DNA from: Candidatus Firestoneibacteriota bacterium
GTDB lineage: Bacteria; Oederibacteriota; JAAXVQ01
Assembly (NCBI GenBank): GCA_013335425.1
Contig: JAAXVQ010000022.1
Span: 1-12,498 of the forward strand
Direction: 5' to 3'
Length of the DNA: 12,498 bases
Shown: piece by piece, positions 1 to 7,398 of the stretch
Layout of the letters: each line of letters opens with the position of its first letter
Position numbering within the stretch: position 1 is the first letter of the stretch
Notes under the pieces: generated by a model
What the model was told of the DNA's origin: nothing
The model's database searches: none
Seen by the model: the letters and a program-made list of their open reading frames with translations, nothing else
Made by a program: the position numbers and the translations under genes

Positions 1-1
1 C

Positions 2-1636
2 GAAAGTTATATGTTTGTTGATGAAGAACTCGACGGTGGCCGTTCCACCGCGGCTTCGGGTTCGGGTAACTATATCCTGCAAGATGCTTGCGACCCGGTA
101 TATAACCAGAACACTTCTTCAAATGGCTACATCCTCAACCAAGGCACTTATTTCAACATTTACCGCGATCTCCTTCCGCCTGCGGCGGTAACCTTTTTTA
201 ATTCCTCGGTTCGTCCGGACGGCAATGTTGCGTTGGCTTGGAACGCGGTGACGGATCAGGAAAATCAGGTTTGGGGTTATCGCGTTTATCGTTCGTTTTA
301 TTACGGGCCTTCGAAATTTCAAACTCGGCTGGTGGATGCGCCGAATAACACTTCTGCGGCTTTTGTGGACACGAACGACTTGCTCTTTGGGCTTCAGTAT
401 TTTTATGAAGTTCGCGCGGTGGATGGGGCGCTCAATGAGCAAACGGCGGGAAACAAAATTTTACCGTTTACCGTGGTCAAGCGGGCGAATTCCGTGGTTG
501 ACTTAGTTGCGGTTTCTAAAGCAGGGGGCGACATTGACCTGAGTTGGTCGGCGGTTGCGGGGGCTGCTTACTACAAAATTTATCGTTCAACCACCTTCGG
601 CGAGCGAGGGGTTTGCATCACGCCGGGGACGGACGTGGTGTTGCCCGGTTATTCGGACAATAAAACCGGGTTGACGGGCGGGACGCGTTATTTTTATGTG
701 GCGCAGGCTGTGGTGGCGAGCGCGGAAGAGACGAAAAACAACAACCAAGCATCGGCGATTTGCGATAAGAACGGACCGAACGCGCCGTTGGTGAGTTCAT
801 TGACGCATCCGGTGCAGGGGCAGCCCTATGCCAATGCCAACCCGGCATTTCGGTGGGTGGCTTCAGCAGACCCGGGCATAAATTTCAACGTGGCCGGGTA
901 TTGTGTGAAAATCGATTCCTCACCCAATACCGGTTCGGTGGTTACGGGCGCGGGGTGGGGTTTTGTCACGGATTTGACGAAGCGTTATTTCGGCATAAAC
1001 AATGGGGTTTGGTATTTCCATTGCCTTGCGCAGGACCAGTCGGGCAATTTGGGGAACGAAGCGGTTTACTGCGTGAACATATTGGCTACGGGCTCTGTGT
1101 TGGGGACGGTTTTAGAGGCACCCTCACAAGCGCCCATGGCGGGTGTGATTGCCGAGGCTTGGCTGGGAACCGTCAAGCAAGGGGAATGCGCGCTGGACGC
1201 GCTTGGCAAGTACCGGTTGGACAATCTTCCCTTTGGTGATTATACCCTGAAGTTCAATCGCTTTGGGTTTAAGCCCTTGGAAAAAAGCACGACCTTAAAT
1301 TTAAACAATACGCCGCTCACTTTGGATGCGACTTGGGCGCATGAGGACGTGATCGCGCACAACCAAACGGCAGCTTACCCGAACCCGGCAACCGGGGACG
1401 AAGTTCGTATGATTTATTATTGCGAGCAACCCTGCGAAGTGCTTATTGAAATCTATGATCTCTTGGGCCAGATGGTGGGGCGCATCAAAGAGGAACAAAA
1501 GCCGCAAGGGTATAACTATTCGGCCTGGCCCCTGCACAACGTGGCGCGGGGTGTATACTTGTTCCGGGTAAAAATGCGCACTCCCGACGGCCGGCATATT
1601 GTGCTGCCGACTAAGAAATTTGGGGTTATTAAATAA
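2..1636 (+). CDS. Secreted multidomain FN3 protein with T9SS-like C-terminal sorting domain (5' partial)
   Basis: The reading frame is open from the first bases of the window, so the true start and any signal peptide lie upstream. Residues are numbered here from the Met at base 11. Two fibronectin type III-like domains are visible at about 55-155 and 160-250, each with the 'L.W.AV....YY/GY..YRS' and 'YFY.A.AV' pattern. An Ig/FN3-like domain follows at about 255-357, starting 'GPNAP' and containing NGVWYFH and D.SGN.GN. Next comes a carboxypeptidase-regulatory-like domain at about 358-442 (GTVLEA..., GKYRLDNLPFGDYTLKF). The last domain, 455-541, starts AYPNPA, contains 'EIYDLLGQMVG' and 'RGVYLFRV', and ends TKKFGVIK, as in T9SS type A sorting domains. 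It is inferred to be a cell-surface or secreted, adhesin- or scaffold-like protein; no catalytic domain is visible in the part present. A PorV-like gene follows after 103 bp. The domain assignments come from pattern recognition only. Confidence 0.85.
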   Translation, partial: ESYMFVDEELDGGRSTAASGSGNYILQDACDPVYNQNTSSNGYILNQGTYFNIYRDLLPPAAVTFFNSSVRPDGNVALAWNAVTDQENQVWGYRVYRSFYYGPSKFQTRLVDAPNNTSAAFVDTNDLLFGLQYFYEVRAVDGALNEQTAGNKILPFTVVKRANSVVDLVAVSKAGGDIDLSWSAVAGAAYYKIYRSTTFGERGVCITPGTDVVLPGYSDNKTGLTGGTRYFYVAQAVVASAEETKNNNQASAICDKNGPNAPLVSSLTHPVQGQPYANANPAFRWVASADPGINFNVAGYCVKIDSSPNTGSVVTGAGWGFVTDLTKRYFGINNGVWYFHCLAQDQSGNLGNEAVYCVNILATGSVLGTVLEAPSQAPMAGVIAEAWLGTVKQGECALDALGKYRLDNLPFGDYTLKFNRFGFKPLEKSTTLNLNNTPLTLDATWAHEDVIAHNQTAAYPNPATGDEVRMIYYCEQPCEVLIEIYDLLGQMVGRIKEEQKPQGYNYSAWPLHNVARGVYLFRVKMRTPDGRHIVLPTKKFGVIK

Positions 1637-1739
1637 TATTTTGAAATCATTTTTCAGGTTATCGGTCCAATCTAGTGGCAGTCGTTAACAAAGGGGTTCG
1701 GCTTTAGTTCACACCTTACACAATCGGCGGAGGAAGCGC

Positions 1740-2645
1740 ATGCGGTTTTGGGGGATTGCGGTTGCCCTGGTTTTGACGCTGGCGGTTTCGGCGGGAGCCG
1801 AAGACAGCAGCCGACGGCTGGACAATCTGGCTTGGATGAAAATCGGCGCAGGGGCGCGGGCGCAGGCTTTGGGCGGGGCGTTTACAGCGCGGGCGGACGA
1901 CGGCACGGCGGCCTATTGGAACCCGGCGTTTTTAAGTTCCTTCGGTGCCTATGACACGGAAATTTGCCTCATGGCCCTGCCTCTGGATTTTAGCCGCCGG
2001 GCTGGGTTTTTAAGTTATGGGCAAACCATCAGTCCGAACTGGGGAGGCGTGGCCGCGAGCTGGAACTATTACCGCGCTGGGGACATTGAGGAGCGGGACG
2101 ACGCGGGCCTGCCAACCGGATCTTTGGAAGACTTGGCAAATGGGTTTTCACTTTCCTACGGACTGGGTGTGGGACCGGATTGGAAAGTCGGCACCTCCCT
2201 GCATTATTATTGGCACTCCTTGGCCGACACCGAAGGCCGGGGTGTGGGGCTGGATTTGGCGGCAGCTTATAAACCTAAGGGACCTTGGGTGCGGTGGGAA
2301 CTGGGCGCGGCGCTCAAAGACCTAAGCCCGGGCATGTTCTGGGGAACGGGGCGGCACGAAAGCGTGAACCCCACGCTACGCTTGGGTGTTGCTTATCATA
2401 TCTTATACGACCAGTTGATCGCAGCGGTGGATTTCGAAATGCCCTGGCAGCAAAAAATAGTGCCGCATGCGGGCATGGAGTGGTGGGCCTGGGAGTTTCT
2501 GGCTGTGCGCGCCGGGCTCGATCCCAACGGCGTTTACCTGGGAGCCGGGTACCGGGCAGGACAATATCAGTTCGATTATGCCTACAGCGCGCTGTTGGAC
2601 GGTTTGTCCCACGAACACCGGCTCACGTTGATGCTCAAATTGTAG
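1740..2645 (+). CDS. PorV/PorQ family outer-membrane barrel protein (first copy)
   Basis: The product is 301 aa with a Sec signal peptide (MRFW, a hydrophobic stretch, probable cleavage after AGA at residue 20). Residues 36-63 carry the family hallmark: GAGARAQALGGAFTA, then a DD pair, then AAYWNPA. The rest is a series of alternating amphipathic strands, and the C-terminal part (FDYAYSALLDGLSHEHRLTL) resembles the closing strands of this family. In characterised T9SS, PorV binds the C-terminal sorting domain of cargo at the outer membrane and passes it to the attachment machinery; PorQ is a related partner. Many members in uncultured phyla have no assigned role. The start is supported by GGAGGA at 1729-1734, five bases before the ATG. 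The gene lies between two genes whose products end in sorting-like domains, which supports a shuttle or partner role. The final residue is Leu rather than the Phe usual in barrels. Confidence 0.85.
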   Translation: MRFWGIAVALVLTLAVSAGAEDSSRRLDNLAWMKIGAGARAQALGGAFTARADDGTAAYWNPAFLSSFGAYDTEICLMALPLDFSRRAGFLSYGQTISPNWGGVAASWNYYRAGDIEERDDAGLPTGSLEDLANGFSLSYGLGVGPDWKVGTSLHYYWHSLADTEGRGVGLDLAAAYKPKGPWVRWELGAALKDLSPGMFWGTGRHESVNPTLRLGVAYHILYDQLIAAVDFEMPWQQKIVPHAGMEWWAWEFLAVRAGLDPNGVYLGAGYRAGQYQFDYAYSALLDGLSHEHRLTLMLKL

Positions 2646-2677
2646 ATGGACGTTCAGTGATTTTTCAAGGGGTTGCC

Positions 2678-4450
2678 ATGAGAACTTTTTTAATGACCAT
2701 GTTGGTTGGGAGTCTGGCCTGGAGCGCTTACGCGGTTGAGTTTTGGTCGCCTGAGGAACAGGTGACCAATTCCTCGGTTTGGGCCCACAACGGCGCCGAG
2801 GCCGTGGGTCCGAACGGGACCCTGCATATGCTGACCTGCGATTGCCGCACGGGCATCCCGCACATCTATTATCAACGCAAGCCGGACAACAGCGCTTCCT
2901 GGTCAGCGTTTGCCGTGCTTTCCCTGGAAAGTTCGGGGACCGTGGTCGCCGGGCGTTCGGCCATCTGCACGGACGCCAACCAGGGAGTATACGCGGTCTG
3001 GGAGGAATATTACGGCGGCACGGCTTCCATTTATTTCCGACGAAGCACGGACGATGGTTTGACCTGGAGCTCTCGGGTCAAAGTGGGAGATACGGGTTCG
3101 AACCTGATCAACGCGGCCTATCCGGATGTGGCGGTAGACCTTCAAGGCGTGCTGCATCTCGCCTGGCTGCAAATAGGTCAGACCGCCACGGCCGGACAAG
3201 TCATGTACCGGAAAGGTTCGCTGGACGGATCGACCTTGTCCCCGGCCGCGGCTTTGAGCGGCACCCAGGCTGCGGCTTTTAAGTTGGCCGTGGGGGGAAC
3301 GGCGATTTTTGCGGCTTATCAGGAGACCTCCGGCGCTTTTCAGCAGGTCAAATTCAAAATTTCACGGGATAACGGGGATTCCTGGGGCAATGCGCAGTTG
3401 CTCGCCACCAGCACGGCCACCAACGGCTTCACACCTTGGATTTGGGCGGACAGTTCGGACAATTTGTACGCCACCTGGACGCAGGGGAGCGGCAGCGTGG
3501 GGACGCAGGTCATGTTCCGTTATTACGACCATCAGACGGGTCTGGCCAATGACGTGGTGATCCCCACCACCAGCGCCGGTACGTGTTTCTCTCCGCGTAT
3601 TGTTGCGCAGGGGAACAAAACCGTAGCGGCCTGGATCAACAATAACGGGGGGAACCTGCAAACGCGTATGAACGTCAGCTCGAACCTGGGGCTTAGTTGG
3701 GGTGCATCCGACGGGGGTTTTGCTGCAGGCAACCAGGCTTCCGAACCTTGGTTGATCAATGACCGGGGCAACGTTCATCTTTTTTATACCTATGTCGACA
3801 GCCAGGGCAACACCGCCATCAGCGGCCAGGTGCGCCACACCCTACGGGACGACTTGGCGCCGCCGGCACCGCAAATCACCTCCGCCACGCACCCTTCTGC
3901 CAATGCTTCGGGGAACAATCACCCGGTGTTTTCCTGGAACGCCCCGGACAATGCCGGAGGCATCGGCATCCAAGGCTATGCCCTGCTTTTGGACGAACAA
4001 CCCACTACGGACCCGGGCAACATGTTGGTCAAATCAGGGCAGGAGACCACGGCCGATTTTGCCGATGTGGCCAACGGCGTGCATTATTTCCATCTGCGCG
4101 CCGTTGATTGGCTGGGCAACACCGGCACGGCGGGGCACTATGCGATCTTGGTGGACAACCAAAGCTTTTTTCCCGGAGACCAGGTTTGGGTCGCCCCTTC
4201 ACCCGTGCGCAATGGGCGCCTGAACCTGCATTATTTTTTAACGAAAACCGCTGACGTCAACGTGGCCTTTTTTGATGCCGCCGGGCGGAAAATCGGTTCG
4301 CAAAATCTCGGCAGCAATGTGGGGGTCAATCAGCAGTCTTTGGACATCTCCGATTGGGTGAACGGGGTTTATTTTTATAAATTCACGGTCAGGGAAAACG
4401 CGCAGGGGCAAGTGGCGCGGGTCACCAAGTCCTTTGCCGTGGTGAAATAA
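2678..4450 (+). CDS. Secreted Asp-box (sialidase-like) propeller protein with T9SS-like sorting domain
   Basis: The chosen start at 2678 gives a 590-aa protein with a clear signal peptide (cleavage after AYA, about residue 19) and AAGGGG at 2667-2672 upstream. The frame stays open for a further 393 bases, but that part overlaps the preceding PorV-like gene and has no signal sequence. The region from about 20 to 390 is propeller-like and contains Asp-boxes: STDDGLTW (123-130), SRDNGDSW (229-236) and a degenerate SSNLGLSW (334-341). Short 'lhlaW' strands recur between them. An Ig/FN3-like domain at about 393-495 (APPAPQITSATHP..., NGVHYFHLRAVD) matches one in the first gene. The sorting-like domain (505-590) starts VAPSP, contains 'FFDAAGRKIG' and NGVYFYKF, and ends TKSFAVVK. 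Asp-boxes occur in sialidases and in many non-enzymatic propellers. I do not see a convincing sialidase catalytic set (such as an early FRIP motif), so the activity is unassigned. Confidence 0.82.
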   Translation: MRTFLMTMLVGSLAWSAYAVEFWSPEEQVTNSSVWAHNGAEAVGPNGTLHMLTCDCRTGIPHIYYQRKPDNSASWSAFAVLSLESSGTVVAGRSAICTDANQGVYAVWEEYYGGTASIYFRRSTDDGLTWSSRVKVGDTGSNLINAAYPDVAVDLQGVLHLAWLQIGQTATAGQVMYRKGSLDGSTLSPAAALSGTQAAAFKLAVGGTAIFAAYQETSGAFQQVKFKISRDNGDSWGNAQLLATSTATNGFTPWIWADSSDNLYATWTQGSGSVGTQVMFRYYDHQTGLANDVVIPTTSAGTCFSPRIVAQGNKTVAAWINNNGGNLQTRMNVSSNLGLSWGASDGGFAAGNQASEPWLINDRGNVHLFYTYVDSQGNTAISGQVRHTLRDDLAPPAPQITSATHPSANASGNNHPVFSWNAPDNAGGIGIQGYALLLDEQPTTDPGNMLVKSGQETTADFADVANGVHYFHLRAVDWLGNTGTAGHYAILVDNQSFFPGDQVWVAPSPVRNGRLNLHYFLTKTADVNVAFFDAAGRKIGSQNLGSNVGVNQQSLDISDWVNGVYFYKFTVRENAQGQVARVTKSFAVVK

Positions 4451-4492
4451 AGCGTTGGGCATCAGCCGGAGTAAAATCAGCGGAGTTTATAT

Positions 4493-5425
4493 ATGAAGAA
4501 ATTTATTTGCGTAATCTTAGGAATGTTTTGTCTATGCCGGGCGGCGGCGGCCGAGGTGAACACTTATGCATCGGCAGACACCGCGACCAAGATCTTGGCT
4601 CTACCGGCCGGAGCGCGTCCCGCGGGTTTGGGTAATGCGTTTACCGCTGCGTCAGGCGACATCAATGCCCTGTACTACAATCCCGCGGGGCTCATCAGCT
4701 TGACCGGGAACCGTGTTCTGCTGGCTCACAATGCTTGGATCGAAGGCATCTCGCAGGAGCATCTGGTCTATGCCCAGCCTGTGCCGGGTTTGGGCGTGGC
4801 GGGTTTGGGTGTGGATTATCTCAATTACGGTCCCATTGACCGTTGGGGCATGGACGCCAGCGGCAACCCTTCGCCAGGCGAAGGTGTTTATACGCCTTAT
4901 GCCCTGGCCGGAACTCTGGGTTGGGGCGTGTCCATGGGCAAAGGGCTCAGCGCCGGTGCGGCTTTAAAATGGTCCTATGAACAAATCGACACATCGGGCA
5001 GCGTGGCAGGCGCTGTGGACTTAAGCGCCATTTACCAGCCCAACCCCGACTTGACCTGGGGCGCGGTCATCCACAACTTGGGACTCGCGGCCGGGGATCG
5101 GCTGTTGCCCTTGTCTTTTAACCTCGGCAGCGCCTTTAATCTGCCGGTGAGTATTTCTGAAAAAGATTTGTTCACGACTTATATAGATGTTGCTTTCAAG
5201 TATGATAATGCTCCCACCTTGGGACTGGGGCTGGAGTACACGTTCTTGTCTTGGTTTCAGTTGCGCCTGGGCTGGAACCAGAACTTCGGGTATACCAACC
5301 CCAACCTTCTGGGGCTTACGGCCGGTGCCGGGGCAACTTATTGGTCTTGGGGTCTGGACTATGCCCTGGCGCCTCAGGGGGATTTCGGTTTGAGCCATAA
5401 AGTCAGTGTTCAATATGGATTTTAA
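4493..5425 (+). CDS. PorV/PorQ family outer-membrane barrel protein (second copy)
   Basis: The product is 310 aa. It has a signal peptide (MKKF, a Cys-rich hydrophobic core, AAAA|E near residue 20) and the family N-terminal block at 38-67 (PAGARPAGLGNAFTAA, then INALYYNPAGL). Beta-rich amphipathic segments follow, ending in a C-terminal aromatic residue (VQYGF) as expected for an outer-membrane barrel. It is clearly related to the 1740-2645 product but divergent: YYNPA instead of YWNPA, and SGD instead of the ADD context. This argues for an old paralogue rather than a recent duplication. It starts 42 bp after the Asp-box protein, with GGAG at 4482-4485, and stops 14 bp before the LamG protein, so co-transcription is likely. 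The inferred role is outer-membrane handling of sorting-domain cargo. A transport-porin role of the FadL-like type cannot be excluded from sequence alone. Confidence 0.85.
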   Translation: MKKFICVILGMFCLCRAAAAEVNTYASADTATKILALPAGARPAGLGNAFTAASGDINALYYNPAGLISLTGNRVLLAHNAWIEGISQEHLVYAQPVPGLGVAGLGVDYLNYGPIDRWGMDASGNPSPGEGVYTPYALAGTLGWGVSMGKGLSAGAALKWSYEQIDTSGSVAGAVDLSAIYQPNPDLTWGAVIHNLGLAAGDRLLPLSFNLGSAFNLPVSISEKDLFTTYIDVAFKYDNAPTLGLGLEYTFLSWFQLRLGWNQNFGYTNPNLLGLTAGAGATYWSWGLDYALAPQGDFGLSHKVSVQYGF

Positions 5426-5439
5426 ATAACGAGGTTCCC

Positions 5440-7011
5440 ATGAGAAAAATCGGGCTTGTCCTTAGTGTCATGGCCATCACCGCGTCCCCGGCTTGGGGCG
5501 CTTGGTTGGGAAATTATGCCTATCGTCTGCCTATCACGATCGCGCATACGAAAGTTACAGCTACGCTGACCGATTTTCCAGTACTAATAACCGGAGCGAA
5601 CTTGCCGGCAGCTTTTTTTGGACACGTCGTTCAGACAGATCCGGCCAACATGGATATTGCCTTCACGGATGTCAACGGCACGGAATTGAGCCGGGAGATC
5701 GTGTCCTTTAGCTCTGGAGGTCATTCCTTGGAAGCCTGGGTCAAGATTCCGACTTTAAGTTCGAACTCGGACACCATTATATATATGTACTACGGCGACG
5801 CCGCTGCCACCCGCCGCAATGACCCCAGCACCTGGAGCAACGGTTTTGCGGGGGTGTGGCACATGGAGGAAGGCGAGAGTCCCTTGCGGGACAGCTCGCC
5901 CCAGGCCAATTCCGGGACAGCTTACGGCAATCTGCCGACACCGATTAATGCCAAAGTTGGTTTGGGACAGGACTTCGACGGCAGAACCGGATATGTGAAT
6001 TGCGGACTTGGGCAAAACAATTCGTTAAACATCGCCGGGAACAATTCACTCACCATCGAAACCTGGGTCCAGTTCAACAGGCTGCCGGCCGAGCAATTCA
6101 TGGACTTTCTCTGCAAGGGCAACCACCAGTGGAAACTACAGAAGTATTCCACCAGCCACAATATTAATTTCCTAGTCTATGACCCGTTCGTGCGGGTGGC
6201 GAACTCGGACGCCGGGGTATCGGTTACCACTTGGTATCATGTGGTGGGGCGCTATGACTATGCCGGGGGTGGGGAAGTGGCCTTGTTTCTCAACGGCGTC
6301 AAACAGGGCGTGACGGCTACCGCCGCCACCATCAGCGATGACGGTGCGGTCGTGACGTTAGGACAAAACGCCCAGGCGTCCAATCGTTTTTTACGCGGAG
6401 ACATGGATGAAGTGCGCATTCAAACAATCGCGCGTTCGGATGCCTGGATTGTGACGACGTACAACAACGAAAACTCACCTGCTACGTTTTATGCCGCGGG
6501 CTCGGAAACCCTGCAGCCGACCCCAACGTCCACCCTGACCGCCACCAGAACCTTTACGGCCACAAATACACCGACTTTCACGCCCACCGGGACCATCACA
6601 GCGACCCCGACGTCTACGTCCACGTTTACGCCGAGTCCGACAGTTTCGACCACGGCCACGGTCAGCCCGACCGCGGGAATACCGTCACCGACGTGCACGC
6701 CCACAGTCTCCGCCACCACGACGCCGGCGCCTTTTCTCTTAAACGGGCGCGGGGTGGTCGCTTTTCCCAACCCGGCCAGGCAAAGCGTGACCTTTGTCTT
6801 GGACGTGCCTCGGGAGGGCAAGGTACGTGTGGATATTTTCAATCTTAAGGGCGAGCGGATCACCGCTTTGTCCCAAGCTTGTGGGCCCGGTTTGGTTTAC
6901 CTGCCCTGGCATTGCGCCCTGGTTGCGCCGGGGGTTTATCTGGTACGGGCCGACTTGGAGGGAACCTTGTTGGGCAAAACCAAAGTGGCGATCGTCGGAG
7001 ACACTTGGTAA
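5440..7011 (+). CDS. DUF2341-LamG secreted protein with Thr/Pro linker and T9SS-like sorting domain
   Basis: The product is 523 aa with a signal peptide cleaved near AWG|AW (residues 18-22). Residues of about 22-125 fit DUF2341: YRLPITI, 'TDFPVLI', 'TDVNGTELSREI', 'AWVKIPTLSS', then 'YMYYGD'. Residues 138-345 fit a LamG/concanavalin-A-like jelly roll: GVWHMEEG, 'LRDSS', 'FDGRTGYV', 'SLTIETWVQF', 'TWYHVVGRYD', and the closing GDMDEVRI at 320-327. Residues 358-431 form a Thr/Pro-rich linker. Residues 441-523 are a sorting-like domain (AFPNPA, 'VDIFNLKGERI', APGVYLVRA). DUF2341 plus LamG is common in extracellular proteins and suggests glycan or surface binding, but no catalytic residues are evident. 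The start is supported by GAGG at 5431-5434. The C-terminus (VAIVGDTW) lacks the terminal Lys seen in the other two cargoes. Confidence 0.86.
   Translation: MRKIGLVLSVMAITASPAWGAWLGNYAYRLPITIAHTKVTATLTDFPVLITGANLPAAFFGHVVQTDPANMDIAFTDVNGTELSREIVSFSSGGHSLEAWVKIPTLSSNSDTIIYMYYGDAAATRRNDPSTWSNGFAGVWHMEEGESPLRDSSPQANSGTAYGNLPTPINAKVGLGQDFDGRTGYVNCGLGQNNSLNIAGNNSLTIETWVQFNRLPAEQFMDFLCKGNHQWKLQKYSTSHNINFLVYDPFVRVANSDAGVSVTTWYHVVGRYDYAGGGEVALFLNGVKQGVTATAATISDDGAVVTLGQNAQASNRFLRGDMDEVRIQTIARSDAWIVTTYNNENSPATFYAAGSETLQPTPTSTLTATRTFTATNTPTFTPTGTITATPTSTSTFTPSPTVSTTATVSPTAGIPSPTCTPTVSATTTPAPFLLNGRGVVAFPNPARQSVTFVLDVPREGKVRVDIFNLKGERITALSQACGPGLVYLPWHCALVAPGVYLVRADLEGTLLGKTKVAIVGDTW
6511..6732 (+). repeat. 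Thr/Pro-rich 'TPT' linker-coding low-complexity tract
   Basis: This stretch of about 222 bp encodes 74 residues in which Thr occupies nearly every second position, with Pro, Ser and Ala between (for example TPTSTLTATRTFTATNTPT). The DNA repeats ACC/ACG/ACA-type triplets but is not a perfect tandem array, so it has drifted or been selected at the protein level. It lies between the LamG domain and the sorting domain, where it would act as an extended and possibly O-glycosylated stalk. The other two cargo proteins in the cluster lack such a stalk. Confidence 0.85.
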
Positions 7012-7046
7012 GGAGATTGCTTTTTTTGCCTGCTTAACCGGTTTTT

Positions 7047-7066
7047 AAACAAGCACTAGCTTGTTT
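7047..7066 (+). terminator. Candidate hairpin terminator after the LamG gene
   Basis: AAACAAGC and GCTTGTTT form a perfect 8-bp stem around an ACTA loop, 35 bp after the stop codon. The U-tract is weak: the right arm ends in TTT and runs into CTGTTGT. The stem is also AT-rich at its base. Position and symmetry favour a terminator, but it would be weaker than the one at 10731-10772, and a chance hairpin remains possible. Confidence 0.4.
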
Positions 7067-7088
7067 CTGTTGTGGAAAAATCTTTTAT

Positions 7089-7199
7089 AATTCCCCTCCC
7101 CAGGACTTGGTGGGAGGGGACGAAGGGGAGGGGGTAAAAGCCTTATATGCAAAGGTTTGTCCCCTCACCTTTATCCTCTCCTACAAGGGGAGAGGAATT
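7089..7199. repeat. G/C-tract imperfect palindrome, REP/MITE-like intergenic element
   Basis: The outer ends AATTCCCCTCCCC (7089-7101) and GGGGAGAGGAATT (7187-7199) are inverted copies with 12 of 13 positions matching. Inside them, 7110-7134 and 7161-7184 pair again, with about 19 of 24 positions matching, leaving a central segment of about 26 bp. The right half (CCCCTCACC...ATCCTCTCC...GGGGAGAGG) resembles, from memory, a 'CCCTCACCC...CCTCTCCC' palindromic repeat seen between genes in many bacterial genomes. No transposase is nearby. It could be a non-autonomous mobile repeat, an RNA-stabilising hairpin or a bidirectional terminator. Copy number in the host genome would decide. Confidence 0.6.
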
Positions 7200-7312
7200 T
7201 AAGTAATAGAAGTGTCCTTTTCGCAACGATAATTAACTACAGTTTATTTTCCTCACATCCGTAGATTTTAAACATGATTTCCTTCCTGGGCGGGTTAAAA
7301 CCGAAAAAGGGC

Positions 7313-7341
7313 TTGACCTTTCGCGGCCGTGGATTTAACCT
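7313..7341 (+). promoter_or_regulatory. Weak sigma70-like promoter candidate upstream of the barrel gene
   Basis: TTGACC at 7313-7318 is a good -35 match. At a 17-bp spacing the -10 position reads only TAACCT (7336-7341), which matches three of six consensus bases. The location about 60 bp before the start codon, after the putative terminator and repeat, is sensible. The -10 is poor, and the promoter consensus of this lineage is unknown. Confidence 0.2.
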
Positions 7342-7398
7342 TATGAATCGATTTGCGATCCAGTCCTCGCCAAATCAAATCCAAGGAGGAATTTTTGC

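Larger units (their letters stand above)
7012..7398. other. Intergenic region, 387 bp, non-coding
   Basis: No credible gene is visible here on either strand. The contents in order are a short T-rich stretch after the stop codon, a small perfect hairpin (7047-7066), a G/C-tract imperfect palindrome (7089-7199), an AT-richer stretch at about 7200-7300, and the leader of the barrel gene with AAGGAGGA at 7383-7390, eight bases before its ATG. The region separates the sorting-domain cluster from the barrel/VWA group, so it is the natural place for a transcription boundary. Confidence 0.8.

Noticed and set aside
1641..1676. TTGAAA as a -35 box upstream of the first PorV-like gene
   Set aside because: No acceptable -10 element lies at 16-18 bp. 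The nearest candidate (TCTAGT) is 24 bp away.
2285..2677. N-terminal extension of the Asp-box gene upstream of 2678
   Set aside because: The extension lies inside the PorV-like gene in another frame. Its translation is Arg/Gly-rich and unstructured, and the signal peptide and ribosome-binding site both point to 2678.
6511..6732. Thr/Pro tract as a CRISPR-like or tandem DNA repeat
   Set aside because: There is no fixed repeat unit or spacer, and the periodicity is that of codons in an open, domain-flanked reading frame.
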